This document shows, piece by piece, positions 15,394-23,572 of a DNA stretch of 64,000 nt; the first letter of the stretch is position 1; each line of letters starts with the position of its first letter. Source of the DNA: Streptomyces maremycinicus (GTDB taxonomy: Bacteria; Actinomycetota; Actinomycetes; Streptomycetales; Streptomycetaceae); NCBI RefSeq assembly GCF_001184025.1, contig NZ_BBYG01000013.1:248001-312000 (forward strand), in the 5' to 3' direction. The position numbers and the translations under genes were made by a program. The notes under the pieces were generated by a model. The model worked only from the letters and a program-made list of their open reading frames with translations, was not told where the DNA came from and searched no databases.

Positions 15394-16107
15394 GTGGCAG
15401 CGACCGCGCCCGTCATCGACATGCGGGCTGTGAGCAGGACGTACGGGGAGGGGCCGCCCGCCCTCGCCGGCGTGACGCTGAGCGTGGCCCCCGGGGAGGC
15501 GCTCGCCGTTCTCGGGCCGTCCGGCAGCGGCAAGTCCACGCTGCTCAACCTGATCGCGGGACTCGACCGGCCGAGCGAAGGCACCGTGACGGTGGACGGG
15601 CTGCGGGTGGACCAGTTGGACGAGGCGGGCTCGGCGCGCTACCGGCGCACGAAGGTCGGCATGGTCTTCCAGTTCTTCAACCTGCTGGACGATCTGACGG
15701 TCACCGACAACGTGCTGCTGCCCGCCCAGTTGGCGGGGATGCCCCGGGCCGCGGCCCGCGCGCGGGCCGCCGGGCTGCTGCGCGACCTGCGCATCGACCG
15801 GCACGCGGACGCCTACCCCGGCAGGCTGTCCGGCGGGGAGCGGCAGCGGGTCGCGGTCGCCCGGGCCCTGATGAACCGTCCGGCCCTGCTACTGGCCGAC
15901 GAGCCCACCGGCGCGCTGGACACCGCCTCCGGCGCGGACGTGCGGCACCTGCTCGCCGAACTCAACGCGTCGGGGCAGACGATCGTCCTGGTCACGCATG
16001 ATCTGAGCCTCGCCGCGTCCTGTGCGACCCGGACCGTGGAGCTGGTCGACGGCCGGGTCGTCCGGAACACCAGGAGCGCCGAGAGCGCGACGGCGGTCGG
16101 CCGGTGA
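15394..16107 (+). CDS. ABC transporter ATPase (LolD/MacB type)
   Basis: The product has 237 residues and the full set of ABC motifs. Walker A is GPSGSGKST (41-49), the Q-loop is VFQFFNLL, the signature is LSGGERQRVAVARAL, Walker B is LLLADEPTGALD, and the H-loop is LVTHD. The sequence resembles the LolD/MacB/BceA class that pairs with FtsX-like permeases and works by transmitting force across the membrane rather than by classical import. GTG 15394 has GGAGG five bases upstream. The stop overlaps the permease start (GTGA), so the pair is an operon. Confidence 0.96.
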   Translation: MAATAPVIDMRAVSRTYGEGPPALAGVTLSVAPGEALAVLGPSGSGKSTLLNLIAGLDRPSEGTVTVDGLRVDQLDEAGSARYRRTKVGMVFQFFNLLDDLTVTDNVLLPAQLAGMPRAAARARAAGLLRDLRIDRHADAYPGRLSGGERQRVAVARALMNRPALLLADEPTGALDTASGADVRHLLAELNASGQTIVLVTHDLSLAASCATRTVELVDGRVVRNTRSAESATAVGR

Positions 16108-18482
16108 GCGCCCTCGGCCGGGTGGTGCGGGCCGGGGTCGGGCGGCGGCGGGTGCAGACCACCGTGATGATCATGACGACGCTCATGGCGGTCACCGCGT
16201 CGGTGCTCGCCGCCGGGCTGCTCGTCGCGTCCCGGGCCCCCTTCGACCACGCCTTCGCCCAGCAGCACGGCGCCCATCTGACCGCGCGGTTCGACGGCAC
16301 GAAGGTGACGGCCGCGCAGCTGAGGGCGACCGCCCACGCCTCAGGCGTCACCGACGCGGCCGGACCGTTCCGGAGCGTCGAGACACGCGCGCGTACCGCC
16401 TCGTCGTCGGACCTCGTCCCGGAAGGCGTCGATCTGCCGTCGATGACCGTCGTCGGCCGGGCGGACGCGGGCGGTGTCGACCGGGTCGACCTCGTCTCCG
16501 GCAGCTGGCTCAGCGGCCCCGGCCAGATCGTGGTGGCCGACGACGTGCTGCCCGTCGAACCGGGCACGCGGCTGACGTTCCCCGGCGCGCCGGGCAGCCC
16601 CGCGCTGACCGTGGTCGGCGTCGCCCGCTCGGTGACCGGCACCGCGGACGCCTGGGTGACTCCCGCGCGGGCCGGGACGCTGGCGGCGCCGGGCGACACC
16701 CCCGCGTACGAGATGCTCTACCGCTTCGCCCACGCGGAGACGGACGCACAGGTGACCGCCGGCCGGGCCGCGATCGCCGCGGTGGTGCCGAAGGGCGCGT
16801 TGAACGGTGCCGAGTCCTATCTGGCCGTCAAAGAGGAGGCGACGGCCAACGCGATGGCGTTCGTACCGTTCCTGGCCGCGTTCGGGGTCCTCGGGCTGCT
16901 CCTGTCGGTGCTGGTCATCGGCATCGTCGTGAGCGGCGCGGTGGGGGCGGCGACCCGGCGGATCGGCATCCTGAAGTCCCTCGGCTTCACCCCCGCGCAG
17001 GTCGTACGGGCCTACGTCGGACAGGCGCTGGTCCCCTCGGCCGTCGGCTGCGCCCTGGGGCTGGTCGTCGGCAATCTGCTGGCCGTGCCCGTGCTCGCCG
17101 AGGTCGGCGACGCCTTCCAGGGTCCGTCGGCGTCGATCCCCCTCTGGATCGACGTGGTCGTGCCCGCCACCGCCCTCGTCCTGGTCGCCTGCGCGGCTCT
17201 GGTGCCCGCGCTGCGCGCCGGACGGCTGCGGACCGTGGCCGCGATCACCGCCGGACGTACGCCCGGCACCTCCCGGGGGCGCCTGGTACGGCGGCTCACC
17301 GGGCGGCTGGCGGTGCCCCGGGCGGTCGGCCTCGGGCTGGCGGGCCCCTTCGCCCGCCCGGCGCGTTCGGCGACGACGGCCGCCGCGGTGGTCTTCGGCG
17401 CCGTCGCCGTCACCTTCGGGGTCGGGCTCGCCCTCACGCTCGGGGCCGTCCAGTCGGGCCGCATGCTCGACTCGGGCGGCTCGGTGGTCGTCGGGACGGG
17501 CGGCGGACAGGCGCCGCCCGGCGCGCAGGCGGTCCACGTGGGCGGGCCCGAGAAGCCCAAGGCCGATCCGGCCGAGGTCGCCGCCGCGCTCCGCGCCCAG
17601 CAGGGGACCGGCCGGTTCTACGGCACGACCCAGGCGGAGGTGAGCGCGTCCGGCATCACCGGTGCCACCACCGTGGTGGCGTACCAGGGCGACGCCTCGT
17701 GGGCCGGCCCCCCGATGGTCTCGGGCGACTGGCTGGACGGGCCGGGCCAGGCCGTGGTCACCGCCCGCTTCCTGAAGGCCGCCGGGATCGAGGTCGGCGA
17801 CACGGTGACGCTGACCGAGCGGGGGCGGCGGGTTCCGGTCCGGATCGTCGGCGAGGCGTTCTTCACGGAGGGCGAGGGCATGGCACTCCTCACCCCGGTC
17901 TCGACCCTCGGCGCGCTCGGACTCGACGCGACGCCGGGCCAGTACGTCGTGGAGACGGAAAGGGGCACGGATCTGACGCGCTACCTGACCGCGCTCAACG
18001 ACCGGCTCGATCCGCTCGGCGCGGTCGCCCGGGCCGACAGCTCCGACGACTCGAGCGTGATCGCCGCCATGGACGCGCTGATCGGGACGCTCACCCTGAT
18101 GCTCGTCGTGGTCGCCGGGCTGGGCGTGCTCAACACGGTCGTCCTCGACACCCGCGACCGGGTCCACGACCTCGGGGTCCTCAAGGCCCTGGGCATGGCC
18201 CCCCGCCAGACCCTGACGATGGTCGTCACCTCGGTCGCCGCGATCGGCCTGCCGGCCGGCGCGCTGGCGGTCCCGATCGGTGTGGCCCTGCACCACTACG
18301 TCACCCCGCACATGGGCGACGCCGTCGGCATGCCCCTGCCCTCCGCGCACATCGCCGTCTACGAGCCGCCCGTGCTGGCCCTGCTGGCCCTGGGCGGGCT
18401 GGTCATCGCGGTGGCGGGCGCCCTGCTGCCGGCCGGCTGGGCCGCCAGGACGACCACCGCCACCGCCCTGCGCACCGAGTGA
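16104..18482 (+). CDS. FtsX/MacB-like ABC transporter permease
   Basis: The product has 792 residues. It has two FtsX modules with a large extracytoplasmic domain after the first membrane helix (about 20-45), core helices around 255-400, and a second set near 665-785. Typical FtsX strings are RRIGILKSLGFTPAQVVRAYVGQAL in the first half and VHDLGVLKALGMAPRQTL in the second. With the upstream ATPase it forms a mechanotransmission-type exporter or detoxifier. It converges on the acyltransferase gene with only six bases between stops. The substrate is unknown. The divergent two-component system suggests an envelope-stress or peptide-antibiotic signal. Confidence 0.93.
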   Translation: MSALGRVVRAGVGRRRVQTTVMIMTTLMAVTASVLAAGLLVASRAPFDHAFAQQHGAHLTARFDGTKVTAAQLRATAHASGVTDAAGPFRSVETRARTASSSDLVPEGVDLPSMTVVGRADAGGVDRVDLVSGSWLSGPGQIVVADDVLPVEPGTRLTFPGAPGSPALTVVGVARSVTGTADAWVTPARAGTLAAPGDTPAYEMLYRFAHAETDAQVTAGRAAIAAVVPKGALNGAESYLAVKEEATANAMAFVPFLAAFGVLGLLLSVLVIGIVVSGAVGAATRRIGILKSLGFTPAQVVRAYVGQALVPSAVGCALGLVVGNLLAVPVLAEVGDAFQGPSASIPLWIDVVVPATALVLVACAALVPALRAGRLRTVAAITAGRTPGTSRGRLVRRLTGRLAVPRAVGLGLAGPFARPARSATTAAAVVFGAVAVTFGVGLALTLGAVQSGRMLDSGGSVVVGTGGGQAPPGAQAVHVGGPEKPKADPAEVAAALRAQQGTGRFYGTTQAEVSASGITGATTVVAYQGDASWAGPPMVSGDWLDGPGQAVVTARFLKAAGIEVGDTVTLTERGRRVPVRIVGEAFFTEGEGMALLTPVSTLGALGLDATPGQYVVETERGTDLTRYLTALNDRLDPLGAVARADSSDDSSVIAAMDALIGTLTLMLVVVAGLGVLNTVVLDTRDRVHDLGVLKALGMAPRQTLTMVVTSVAAIGLPAGALAVPIGVALHHYVTPHMGDAVGMPLPSAHIAVYEPPVLALLALGGLVIAVAGALLPAGWAARTTTATALRTE

Positions 18483-18488
18483 CCGCGC

Positions 18489-19847
18489 CTACGCCGCCGC
18501 TCGCCCGCCCTCGCCGCTCCGCCGGAACGCCCACTCCGCCCTCGGCTCCACCACCCACCGGAAGACCCGCCGGACGGGGGACGTGCACAGCAGGGTGACG
18601 GTCAGGGCGGCGACGAGGGTGACGGCGAGGGCGCCGAGCGGCCGGTGGATCCAGGGGTGGTCGTAGAGGTGGGCGGGGCCGGCCGCCTGCTTGACGAAGC
18701 CGTGCAGGAGATAGCCGTAGAGGGTGGCCGCGCCCAGGGCGGTGAACCAGGTGCGGCGGCCCGGCACCCAGGCCAGGAAGCAGGCCACCAGGAGGACGGA
18801 GCAACCGAAGGTGGCCAGGGTCATCAGGGGCCCGTACCAGGCGGGCGCCCCCAGCCGGACGGCGCTGTCGTCGTGGAAGAACCAGGGGTAGACGCCCCGG
18901 GGGGCCGCCCAGTACGCCACGGCCAGGGCGGCCGCGAGGACCGGCACCGCCGCGACGCGCACCGCGCGGCGGCGCACCAGGCGGAAGTGCTCCGGCTCGA
19001 GCAGCAGGCCCAGCACGAAGTAGGGCAGGAACTGGAGGACCCGCTGGAGGGCGAGGTCCGTGCCGATGGCGGACGACAGGGTCGCGAGCATCGCGACGGC
19101 CAGCGCCAGCGGCAACGGCCACCGCACGAGCCGCCAGACCGGCGCGGTCAGCCGCCAGATGAACAGGGCGGCCAGGAACCAGGTCAGGTAGAGGGGGTCC
19201 AGCAGGCTGATGTCGCGCTCCGGCGCGTCGTCGGTCCACCTGGTGAACAGGGTGTACGCCACCTCGAAGACCACATAGGGCACGGCCACACCGGTGAGCA
19301 GGCGCTTGACGCGCCGCGGGCCGCCGTCGAAGCCACGGGTGAAGTGGCCGGAGACGACGATGAACGCCGGCATGTGGAACGCGTACACGAGCGTGTAGAA
19401 CGCGGTGACCGTGCGGCTGCCCTCGCGCAGCGGTTCCCAGGCGTGGCCCACGGCGACCAGCAGGATCGCCAGGTACTTGGCGTTGTCGAAGAAGGCGTCC
19501 CGCTTGTCCGCCGGCACGGCCCGTGGCGCGGCCTGCGGCACGGCCCGTGGCGGCGGCGCGTCCGCTGCCCACCGGGCCGCCGGGGGCTCGCCCGGTGTCG
19601 GCCGGGCCGGTGGGGGCTCGCCCGGTGTCGGCCGGGCCGGTGGGGGCTCGGCCCGTGTCGGCCGGGCCGGTGGGGGCTCGGCCCGTGTCGGCCGGGCCGG
19701 TGGGGGCTCGGCCCGTGTCGGCCGGGCCGGTGGGGGCTCGGCCCGTGGGGGCAGGGCCGATATCGGCTCGGCCTGTGCCGGCGCGGTCTGTGTCGGCTCG
19801 GTGCCGTTCGCGGGCAGGGTGGCCTGCCCGCTGCCTTCCTGGCGCAA
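18489..19847 (-). CDS. membrane acyltransferase 3 family protein (fucose 4-O-acetylase-like) with repeat-coded Pro-rich head
   Basis: The product has about 452 residues. The catalytic part starts near residue 110 with RDAFFDNAKYLAILLVAVGHAWEPL, the family N-terminal motif with its His, followed by FHMPAFIVVSGHF. About ten membrane helices follow, with YVVFEVAYTLFTRW and FLAALFIWRL. Such enzymes O-acylate cell-surface sugars or lipids. The first ~105 residues are Pro/Ala/Glu-rich and coded by 30-bp tandem repeats. The start is uncertain: TTG 19847 gives the longest product, but its ribosome site is weak. Translation could begin inside the repeat head without affecting the enzyme. Confidence 0.85.
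   Translation of the reverse strand: MRQEGSGQATLPANGTEPTQTAPAQAEPISALPPRAEPPPARPTRAEPPPARPTRAEPPPARPTRAEPPPARPTPGEPPPARPTPGEPPAARWAADAPPPRAVPQAAPRAVPADKRDAFFDNAKYLAILLVAVGHAWEPLREGSRTVTAFYTLVYAFHMPAFIVVSGHFTRGFDGGPRRVKRLLTGVAVPYVVFEVAYTLFTRWTDDAPERDISLLDPLYLTWFLAALFIWRLTAPVWRLVRWPLPLALAVAMLATLSSAIGTDLALQRVLQFLPYFVLGLLLEPEHFRLVRRRAVRVAAVPVLAAALAVAYWAAPRGVYPWFFHDDSAVRLGAPAWYGPLMTLATFGCSVLLVACFLAWVPGRRTWFTALGAATLYGYLLHGFVKQAAGPAHLYDHPWIHRPLGALAVTLVAALTVTLLCTSPVRRVFRWVVEPRAEWAFRRSGEGGRAAA
19567..19746 (-). repeat. 30-bp tandem repeat, six copies, coding ARPTRAEPPP
   Basis: Units begin at 19567 (diverged), 19597, 19627, 19657, 19687 and 19717 with a strict 30-bp period. The last three are nearly identical (GTCGGCCGGGCCGGTGGGGG, then CTCGGCCCGT). 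The repeat keeps the reading frame of the acyltransferase head and is likely to vary in copy number between strains. Confidence 0.9.
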
Positions 19848-19925
19848 CCCGGACAGAACAGAACACCTCGCACGACCCGTGCTCCCCGCCCCGCCATCCG
19901 CGGGGTGGGGAAAGCCCCGACACCA

Positions 19926-19962
19926 TTACCCGGGCCCTGCTAACCGTCTCGCGTCCGGGTAA
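19926..19962. promoter_or_regulatory. inverted repeat TTACCCGG-N21-CCGGGTAA
   Basis: Perfect 8-bp arms lie upstream of the acyltransferase start and just downstream of the truncated M56 reading frame. It could be an operator for the acyltransferase or part of a terminator for the BlaI transcript. There is no evidence to choose between these. Confidence 0.4.
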
Positions 19963-19995
19963 ACCTCCGGGGCGCGGCGGGGAACGTCGCAGGGG

Positions 19996-20121
19996 TCACA
20001 GGTGCGTCGCGGCGTGCAGGATGAACAGCAGGGTGACGGCCGAGTTCGCCGACGACATCGCCGACACGGCGGTACCCGCGGCGGCGCCCCACACCAGCGG
20101 CAGGAAGACGAAGACCCCCAT
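19996..20121 (-). pseudogene. collapsed M56-family (BlaR1-like) peptidase: N- and C-termini joined, 41 codons
   Basis: The short frame MGVFVFLPLVWG...AGTAVSAMSSANSAVTLLFI...LHAATHL begins six bases after the BlaI gene with a GGAAGG ribosome site. The first ten residues are the usual start of Streptomyces M56 peptidases next to BlaI regulators. The last ~28 are their usual C-terminus. The roughly 250 residues between, including the HExxH zinc site, are gone with the frame kept. The product could still be made as a small membrane peptide with two hydrophobic stretches. Recognition of the two ends is from memory of the family. Confidence 0.7.
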
Positions 20122-20127
20122 GGGACG

Positions 20128-20601
20128 TCAGCCTTCCCGTACGTCCGGGTCCACGCCCGTCTCCGGCGCCGCCTCCGCGTCCGCGTCTGCGTCCGCGTCT
20201 GCCTCTGCCTCCGGGTCCGCGTCCTCGTCGCGGCGCTGTCCCAGGAGTTCGCGCAGCAGCCGTTCGTCGTCCGGGCCGAGGCCGGTGACGAAGCTGGCCA
20301 GCACGGCCTCGCGGTCCCGCTCGGCGTCCAGCACCCTGCGCATGCGGTGGGCGGCGAGACCCGCCTCGTCCGACACGGGCAGCCACGCGAACGACCGCCC
20401 GCCGCGCTCGCGGGTGACCGCGCCCTTGGCGAGCAGCCGGGTGAGGATCGTGATCACCGTGGTGTAGGCGAGACCGCCGCCCAGGCGTTCCTGCACCCAC
20501 CCGGCGGTGGCCGGACCGTCCGCCTCCCGCAGCGCCGACAGGACCAGCGCCTCCAGCTCGCCCTGTCCCCGCCGCCGGGGACGCTGCCGGTGATCCGTCA
20601 C
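20128..20601 (-). CDS. BlaI/MecI/CopY-family transcriptional repressor
   Basis: The product has 157 residues. The winged-helix domain (about 8-85) reads GELEALVLSALREADGPATAGWVQERLG, then LAYTTVITILTRLLAKGAVTRERGGRSFAW. This is the standard BlaI pattern with T-T-V-x-T-x-x-x-R-L in the recognition helix. The dimerisation region follows. The last ~30 residues are an acidic Glu/Asp/Ala repeat. GTG 20601 has GGAG/GAGGAG upstream. In the family, repression is relieved by proteolysis from a partner M56 sensor. Here that partner gene directly downstream is collapsed, so the repressor may have lost its normal inducer. Confidence 0.92.
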   Translation of the reverse strand: MTDHRQRPRRRGQGELEALVLSALREADGPATAGWVQERLGGGLAYTTVITILTRLLAKGAVTRERGGRSFAWLPVSDEAGLAAHRMRRVLDAERDREAVLASFVTGLGPDDERLLRELLGQRRDEDADPEAEADADADADAEAAPETGVDPDVREG

Positions 20602-20721
20602 GCCCCGTCTCCTCTCCGCCGCCGTCCGTTTCCCGGTCGGACATCGTATAGACGCCGCCCGACGCACCCGCCCGTCGTCGGCCCTCACCGTCCCTCACCG
20701 CCCGGACGGACCCTTGCCCTA

Positions 20722-20740
20722 TATACCCCTGGGGGGTATA
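20722..20740 (+). promoter_or_regulatory. CsoR-like copper operator TATACCCC-TGG-GGGGTATA
   Basis: Perfect 8-bp arms surround a three-base centre. CsoR copper sensors bind TAxxCCCC/GGGGxxTA palindromes of this form. It abuts the ribosome site (GGAG at 20743) of the DUF4396 gene, so a bound repressor would block transcription there. Confidence 0.75.
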
Positions 20741-20748
20741 CAGGAGTC

Positions 20749-21294
20749 ATGGACCACGACCAGCACCACGACCAGCACCACCACCGGCACCATGACGGGC
20801 ACGACGACCGTCACCACGGCCCGCACCACGGTGACGCCTCCCCGGCGGGGCACGGGGGCGCCTCCTGGGCGACGGCGACGCGGGCGACGCTGCACTGCCT
20901 GACCGGATGCGCCGTCGGTGAGATCCTCGGGATGGTCATCGGCACCGCCCTCGGCTGGGGCAACGTGCCGACCATGGTCGTCGCGATCGTTCTCGCGTTC
21001 CTGTTCGGCTACTCCTTCACGCTCTTCGCGCTGCGCCGGGCCGGCCTGGGCCTGCGCACGGCGATCAAGGTGGCGCTGGCCGCCGACACCGTGTCGATCG
21101 CCGTGATGGAACTGGTCGACAACGCCGTCGTCGCCCTCACCCCGGGCGCGATGGAGGCCCAGTTGTCGGACGGGCTGTTCTGGGCGGCCCTCCTGGGCGG
21201 CTTCGTGATCGCGTTCCTGATCACCACGCCCGTGAACAAGTGGATGATCGGACGCGGCAAGGGTCATGCCGTCGCCCACTCCCAGCACGCCTGA
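20749..21294 (+). CDS. DUF4396 membrane protein with His-rich N-terminus, predicted copper-responsive
   Basis: The product has 181 residues. The first ~37 are extremely His/Asp-rich (MDHDQHHDQHHHRHHDGHDD), as in metal-handling proteins. Four membrane segments then follow: ATLHCLTGCAVGEILGMVIG with a Cys pair, the segment around MVVAIVLAFLFGYSFTLFAL, the segment around IKVALAADTVSIAVMELVDN, and LFWAALLGGFVIAFLITTPVN. This matches DUF4396, whose biochemical role is not established. A CsoR-type operator lies directly upstream. Together the head and operator suggest a role in copper binding, transport or tolerance. ATG 20749 has AGGAG. Confidence 0.85.
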   Translation: MDHDQHHDQHHHRHHDGHDDRHHGPHHGDASPAGHGGASWATATRATLHCLTGCAVGEILGMVIGTALGWGNVPTMVVAIVLAFLFGYSFTLFALRRAGLGLRTAIKVALAADTVSIAVMELVDNAVVALTPGAMEAQLSDGLFWAALLGGFVIAFLITTPVNKWMIGRGKGHAVAHSQHA

Positions 21295-21381
21295 CGCTCC
21301 CGGCAACCGCCCGGGCCACGCCGCCCGAGGCCGACCTGACACCTCGTCCGTCCGGGGGACCGGCCCTCCCGCGCCCGCCGC

Positions 21382-21387
21382 TAGTCT
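21382..21387 (+). promoter_or_regulatory. -10 box TAGTCT for leaderless marR-type gene
   Basis: TAGTCT ends eight bases before ATG 21396 with no ribosome site between, which fits a leaderless transcript. Confidence 0.5.
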
Positions 21388-21395
21388 GTCCCCCC

Positions 21396-21854
21396 ATGGG
21401 GAAAACCGCAGGTGGGCAGATGGCGGTCGTGGCCGCGTTGGTGCGGTCGGCGTTCCTCGTGAACGCCGTGTACGCCGAGTCGAGCCGCGCCCACGGCCTC
21501 ACGCCGCAACAGGGCCAACTGCTGTGCGTGCTGATGACGCAGCCGTACGGCATGAGCGAACTCGGCGAGACGCTCGGGCTCGGCAAGTCGAGCCTGACGG
21601 GGCTGGTGGACCGGACGGTCCGGCGCGGACTGGTCCGGCGCGAGCCCGATCCGCGGGACGGGCGGGCCGTCCGGGTCGGACTCACCGAGGAGGGCGACCG
21701 GCTCGCGCACGGCTTCTACGACGAGACGTGCCGCCGCCTCGGGAACCTGCCCGCGGGGCTGAACACGAGCGAACGTGACCGGCTCGCCGCGCTGCTCGCA
21801 CGCGTCGTCGTCGACAACAAGGTCCCCGAGGTCTTCACCGACCCCGACGCCTGA
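21396..21854 (+). CDS. MarR-family transcriptional regulator
   Basis: The product has 152 residues. The winged helix is GLTPQQGQLLCVLMTQPYGMSELGETLGLGKSSLTGLVDRTVRRGLVRREPDPRDGRAVRVGLTEEG. It ends with the D-x-R-D-G/R wing and G-L-T-x-x-G typical of MarR proteins, flanked by dimerisation helices. ATG 21396 lies eight bases after a TAGTCT -10 box, so the mRNA is probably leaderless. It is monocistronic, and neighbouring genes give no clear hint of its ligand. Confidence 0.9.
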   Translation: MGKTAGGQMAVVAALVRSAFLVNAVYAESSRAHGLTPQQGQLLCVLMTQPYGMSELGETLGLGKSSLTGLVDRTVRRGLVRREPDPRDGRAVRVGLTEEGDRLAHGFYDETCRRLGNLPAGLNTSERDRLAALLARVVVDNKVPEVFTDPDA

Positions 21855-22019
21855 CCCCCAAAAGACGCCTGCCCCGCCCGGCACTTGACCACGTACGGCC
21901 CCTGACCACGTCCGGCACCTGACCGCTCCCGCCCCCGGGGCACGGCCCCCGCGGCCAATCCGCGTCAGCACCGTTCAGCCCTCGCGCCTCACCCCCTCGC
22001 ACCTCACGCCGTCGCCTCC

Positions 22020-23255
22020 TCACGTCCCCACCCGGCCGGACTCGTCCTTCGTCTCGCGTTCCGCGCCGGCTCGTGCGGTGTCGGATCGTGCGGTGTCGGC
22101 TCGTGCGGCGGCCTTCAACGCGAGGGTCACCGCGATCGATGTGAGCGCCATCGCCGTCATCGCCGTGGCGGGTGAGGTGAGTTGGGCCAGCGCACCGGCC
22201 AGCGCCGCGCTCAGGCCCTGCATGGTGAGCATGCCGGCCGAGTGCAACCCCAGCGCGTGGCCGCTGAGTTCGGGCGGGGTGAGGGCCATCAGCCGCTCCT
22301 GCTGGACCAGGCTCGCGCCGAACCCGACGGAGGCGAGGGTGGCGCAGGCCGCGGCGAGCGGGAGGGCGGGGCGCAGCGCGAAGAAGGCGTAGGGGGCGGC
22401 CAGGAGCAGCAGGAGGGGGGTGGCCAGGCGGGGCCGCAGGGCGGGCGGGACGAGACGGCCCACGGTCACGTCCCCGGCCAGCATCCCCAGCGCGCCGCAC
22501 GCGAACAACGTGCCCGCCGCGTCGGGGTCGTAGGACACGAAGAGCGCCTCGCAGCCGACGACCAGTCCGTTGGGGAGCCACAGGCCCAGATAGGTCAGCC
22601 GGCGGGGGCGGGAGGACCACAGGACGGCGTTGGCGCGCCGGGTCGCCGCGACCGAGGGTCGGCCGGCGGCCCTCGGTGGACGGTCGCTCAGGCCGAGGCG
22701 GGTGACCACGGCGGCGGTCGTGTGGAACAGCGCGGCTAGCAGCAGGACCGGGCGCGGCGAGAACGCGGTCACCAGGGCGCCGCCGGTGGCGAATCCGACG
22801 ATCTGCATCAGCCCGCTCAGCATGTTGAAGAGCGATCGCCCGGGCAGATAGCCGTCCTTGGTGAGGATCTCGTTCAGCAGGCCCCAGCGGACGCCCCCGC
22901 CGAGCGAGGCGATCAGCCCCAGGAGGAGTACGACCGCGAAGACACCCCACACCGGCAGTCCGGGCAGCGCCAGGACGGCCGTCGCGGCGGCGAAGGCGAG
23001 GGAGAGGCCGGTCAGCGCCGACCTCGGGGGCAGCCGGTCGGCGCCCGACAGGAAGAAGGTCGCGCCCAGCACCTGCGCGAGCGACGGACCGAACATGCTC
23101 ACCGCGGACAGCAGCGGGGAGTCGGTGGCCCGGTAGACGAGGGTGCCGAGGGCGAGCCCGCTCACCGTGCCGGCGGCGGTCGACGCGGCGGCGGAGAGGA
23201 AGAGGGGCGTGAACTCGGGTGTGCGGAAGAGCTGACGGTAGCTGTGGCCGGTCAT
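22020..23255 (-). CDS. major facilitator superfamily transporter
   Basis: The product has 411 residues with about twelve hydrophobic segments (for example LPVWGVFAVVLLLGLIASLGG). The pattern is that of Streptomyces MFS exporters encoded opposite an ArsR-like regulator. Residues LVYRATDSPLLSAVSMFGPSLAQVLGATF correspond to the helix 1-2 to helix 3 region. The C-terminus carries a duplicated DTAR motif from a 12-bp direct repeat (about 22073-22100). ATG 23255 is used. A perfect palindrome 40-60 bases upstream is the probable operator. The substrate is unknown, probably a small toxic compound. Confidence 0.88.
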   Translation of the reverse strand: MTGHSYRQLFRTPEFTPLFLSAAASTAAGTVSGLALGTLVYRATDSPLLSAVSMFGPSLAQVLGATFFLSGADRLPPRSALTGLSLAFAAATAVLALPGLPVWGVFAVVLLLGLIASLGGGVRWGLLNEILTKDGYLPGRSLFNMLSGLMQIVGFATGGALVTAFSPRPVLLLAALFHTTAAVVTRLGLSDRPPRAAGRPSVAATRRANAVLWSSRPRRLTYLGLWLPNGLVVGCEALFVSYDPDAAGTLFACGALGMLAGDVTVGRLVPPALRPRLATPLLLLLAAPYAFFALRPALPLAAACATLASVGFGASLVQQERLMALTPPELSGHALGLHSAGMLTMQGLSAALAGALAQLTSPATAMTAMALTSIAVTLALKAAARADTARSDTARAGAERETKDESGRVGT

Positions 23256-23293
23256 GCGCGGAGTCTGCGACGACCCCAGGAGGGGTGGTTATT

Positions 23294-23313
23294 GTTTCGC
23301 GGGACCGCGAAAC
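23294..23313. promoter_or_regulatory. operator-like palindrome GTTTCGCGG-GA-CCGCGAAAC
   Basis: Perfect 9-bp arms with a two-base centre lie 39-58 bases upstream of the MFS start, next to an AT-rich stretch (ATTGTT) that could form part of the promoter. It is the best candidate binding site for the divergent ArsR-like regulator. Confidence 0.65.
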
Positions 23314-23352
23314 GACGTGCGGGCATGACGTACAGGCAGGACGTGCAGGGCT

Positions 23353-23430
23353 GACGTACGGGCGCCCGACGTACGGGCAGGACGTACGGGCAGGACGTAC
23401 GGGCAGGACGTACGGGCAGGACGTACGGAC
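23353..23430. repeat. 13-bp tandem repeat GACGTACGGGCAG, about six copies
   Basis: GACGTAC recurs at 23353, 23368, 23381, 23394, 23407 and 23420, mostly 13 bases apart. Each unit contains the palindrome CGTACG. The array sits between the MFS operator and a second array. Confidence 0.85.
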
Positions 23431-23472
23431 ACGGGCGCACGCAGGTGGTCACCGGCAGGCGCCGCGGGCACG

Positions 23473-23552
23473 GCGGGCACGCCGAGTACTGCGGGCACGC
23501 CGGGCACTGCGGGTACGCCGGGCATTGCGGGTACGCCGGGCATTGCGAGCAC
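23473..23552. repeat. 18-bp tandem repeat GCGGGTACGCCGGGCATT, four copies plus part
   Basis: Copies start at 23473, 23491, 23509 and 23527, with a partial fifth at 23545. The last two are identical. The array lies 21 bases before the ArsR-type gene start. Confidence 0.85.
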
Positions 23553-23572
23553 GGGATACGGGGGTGCGGGAC

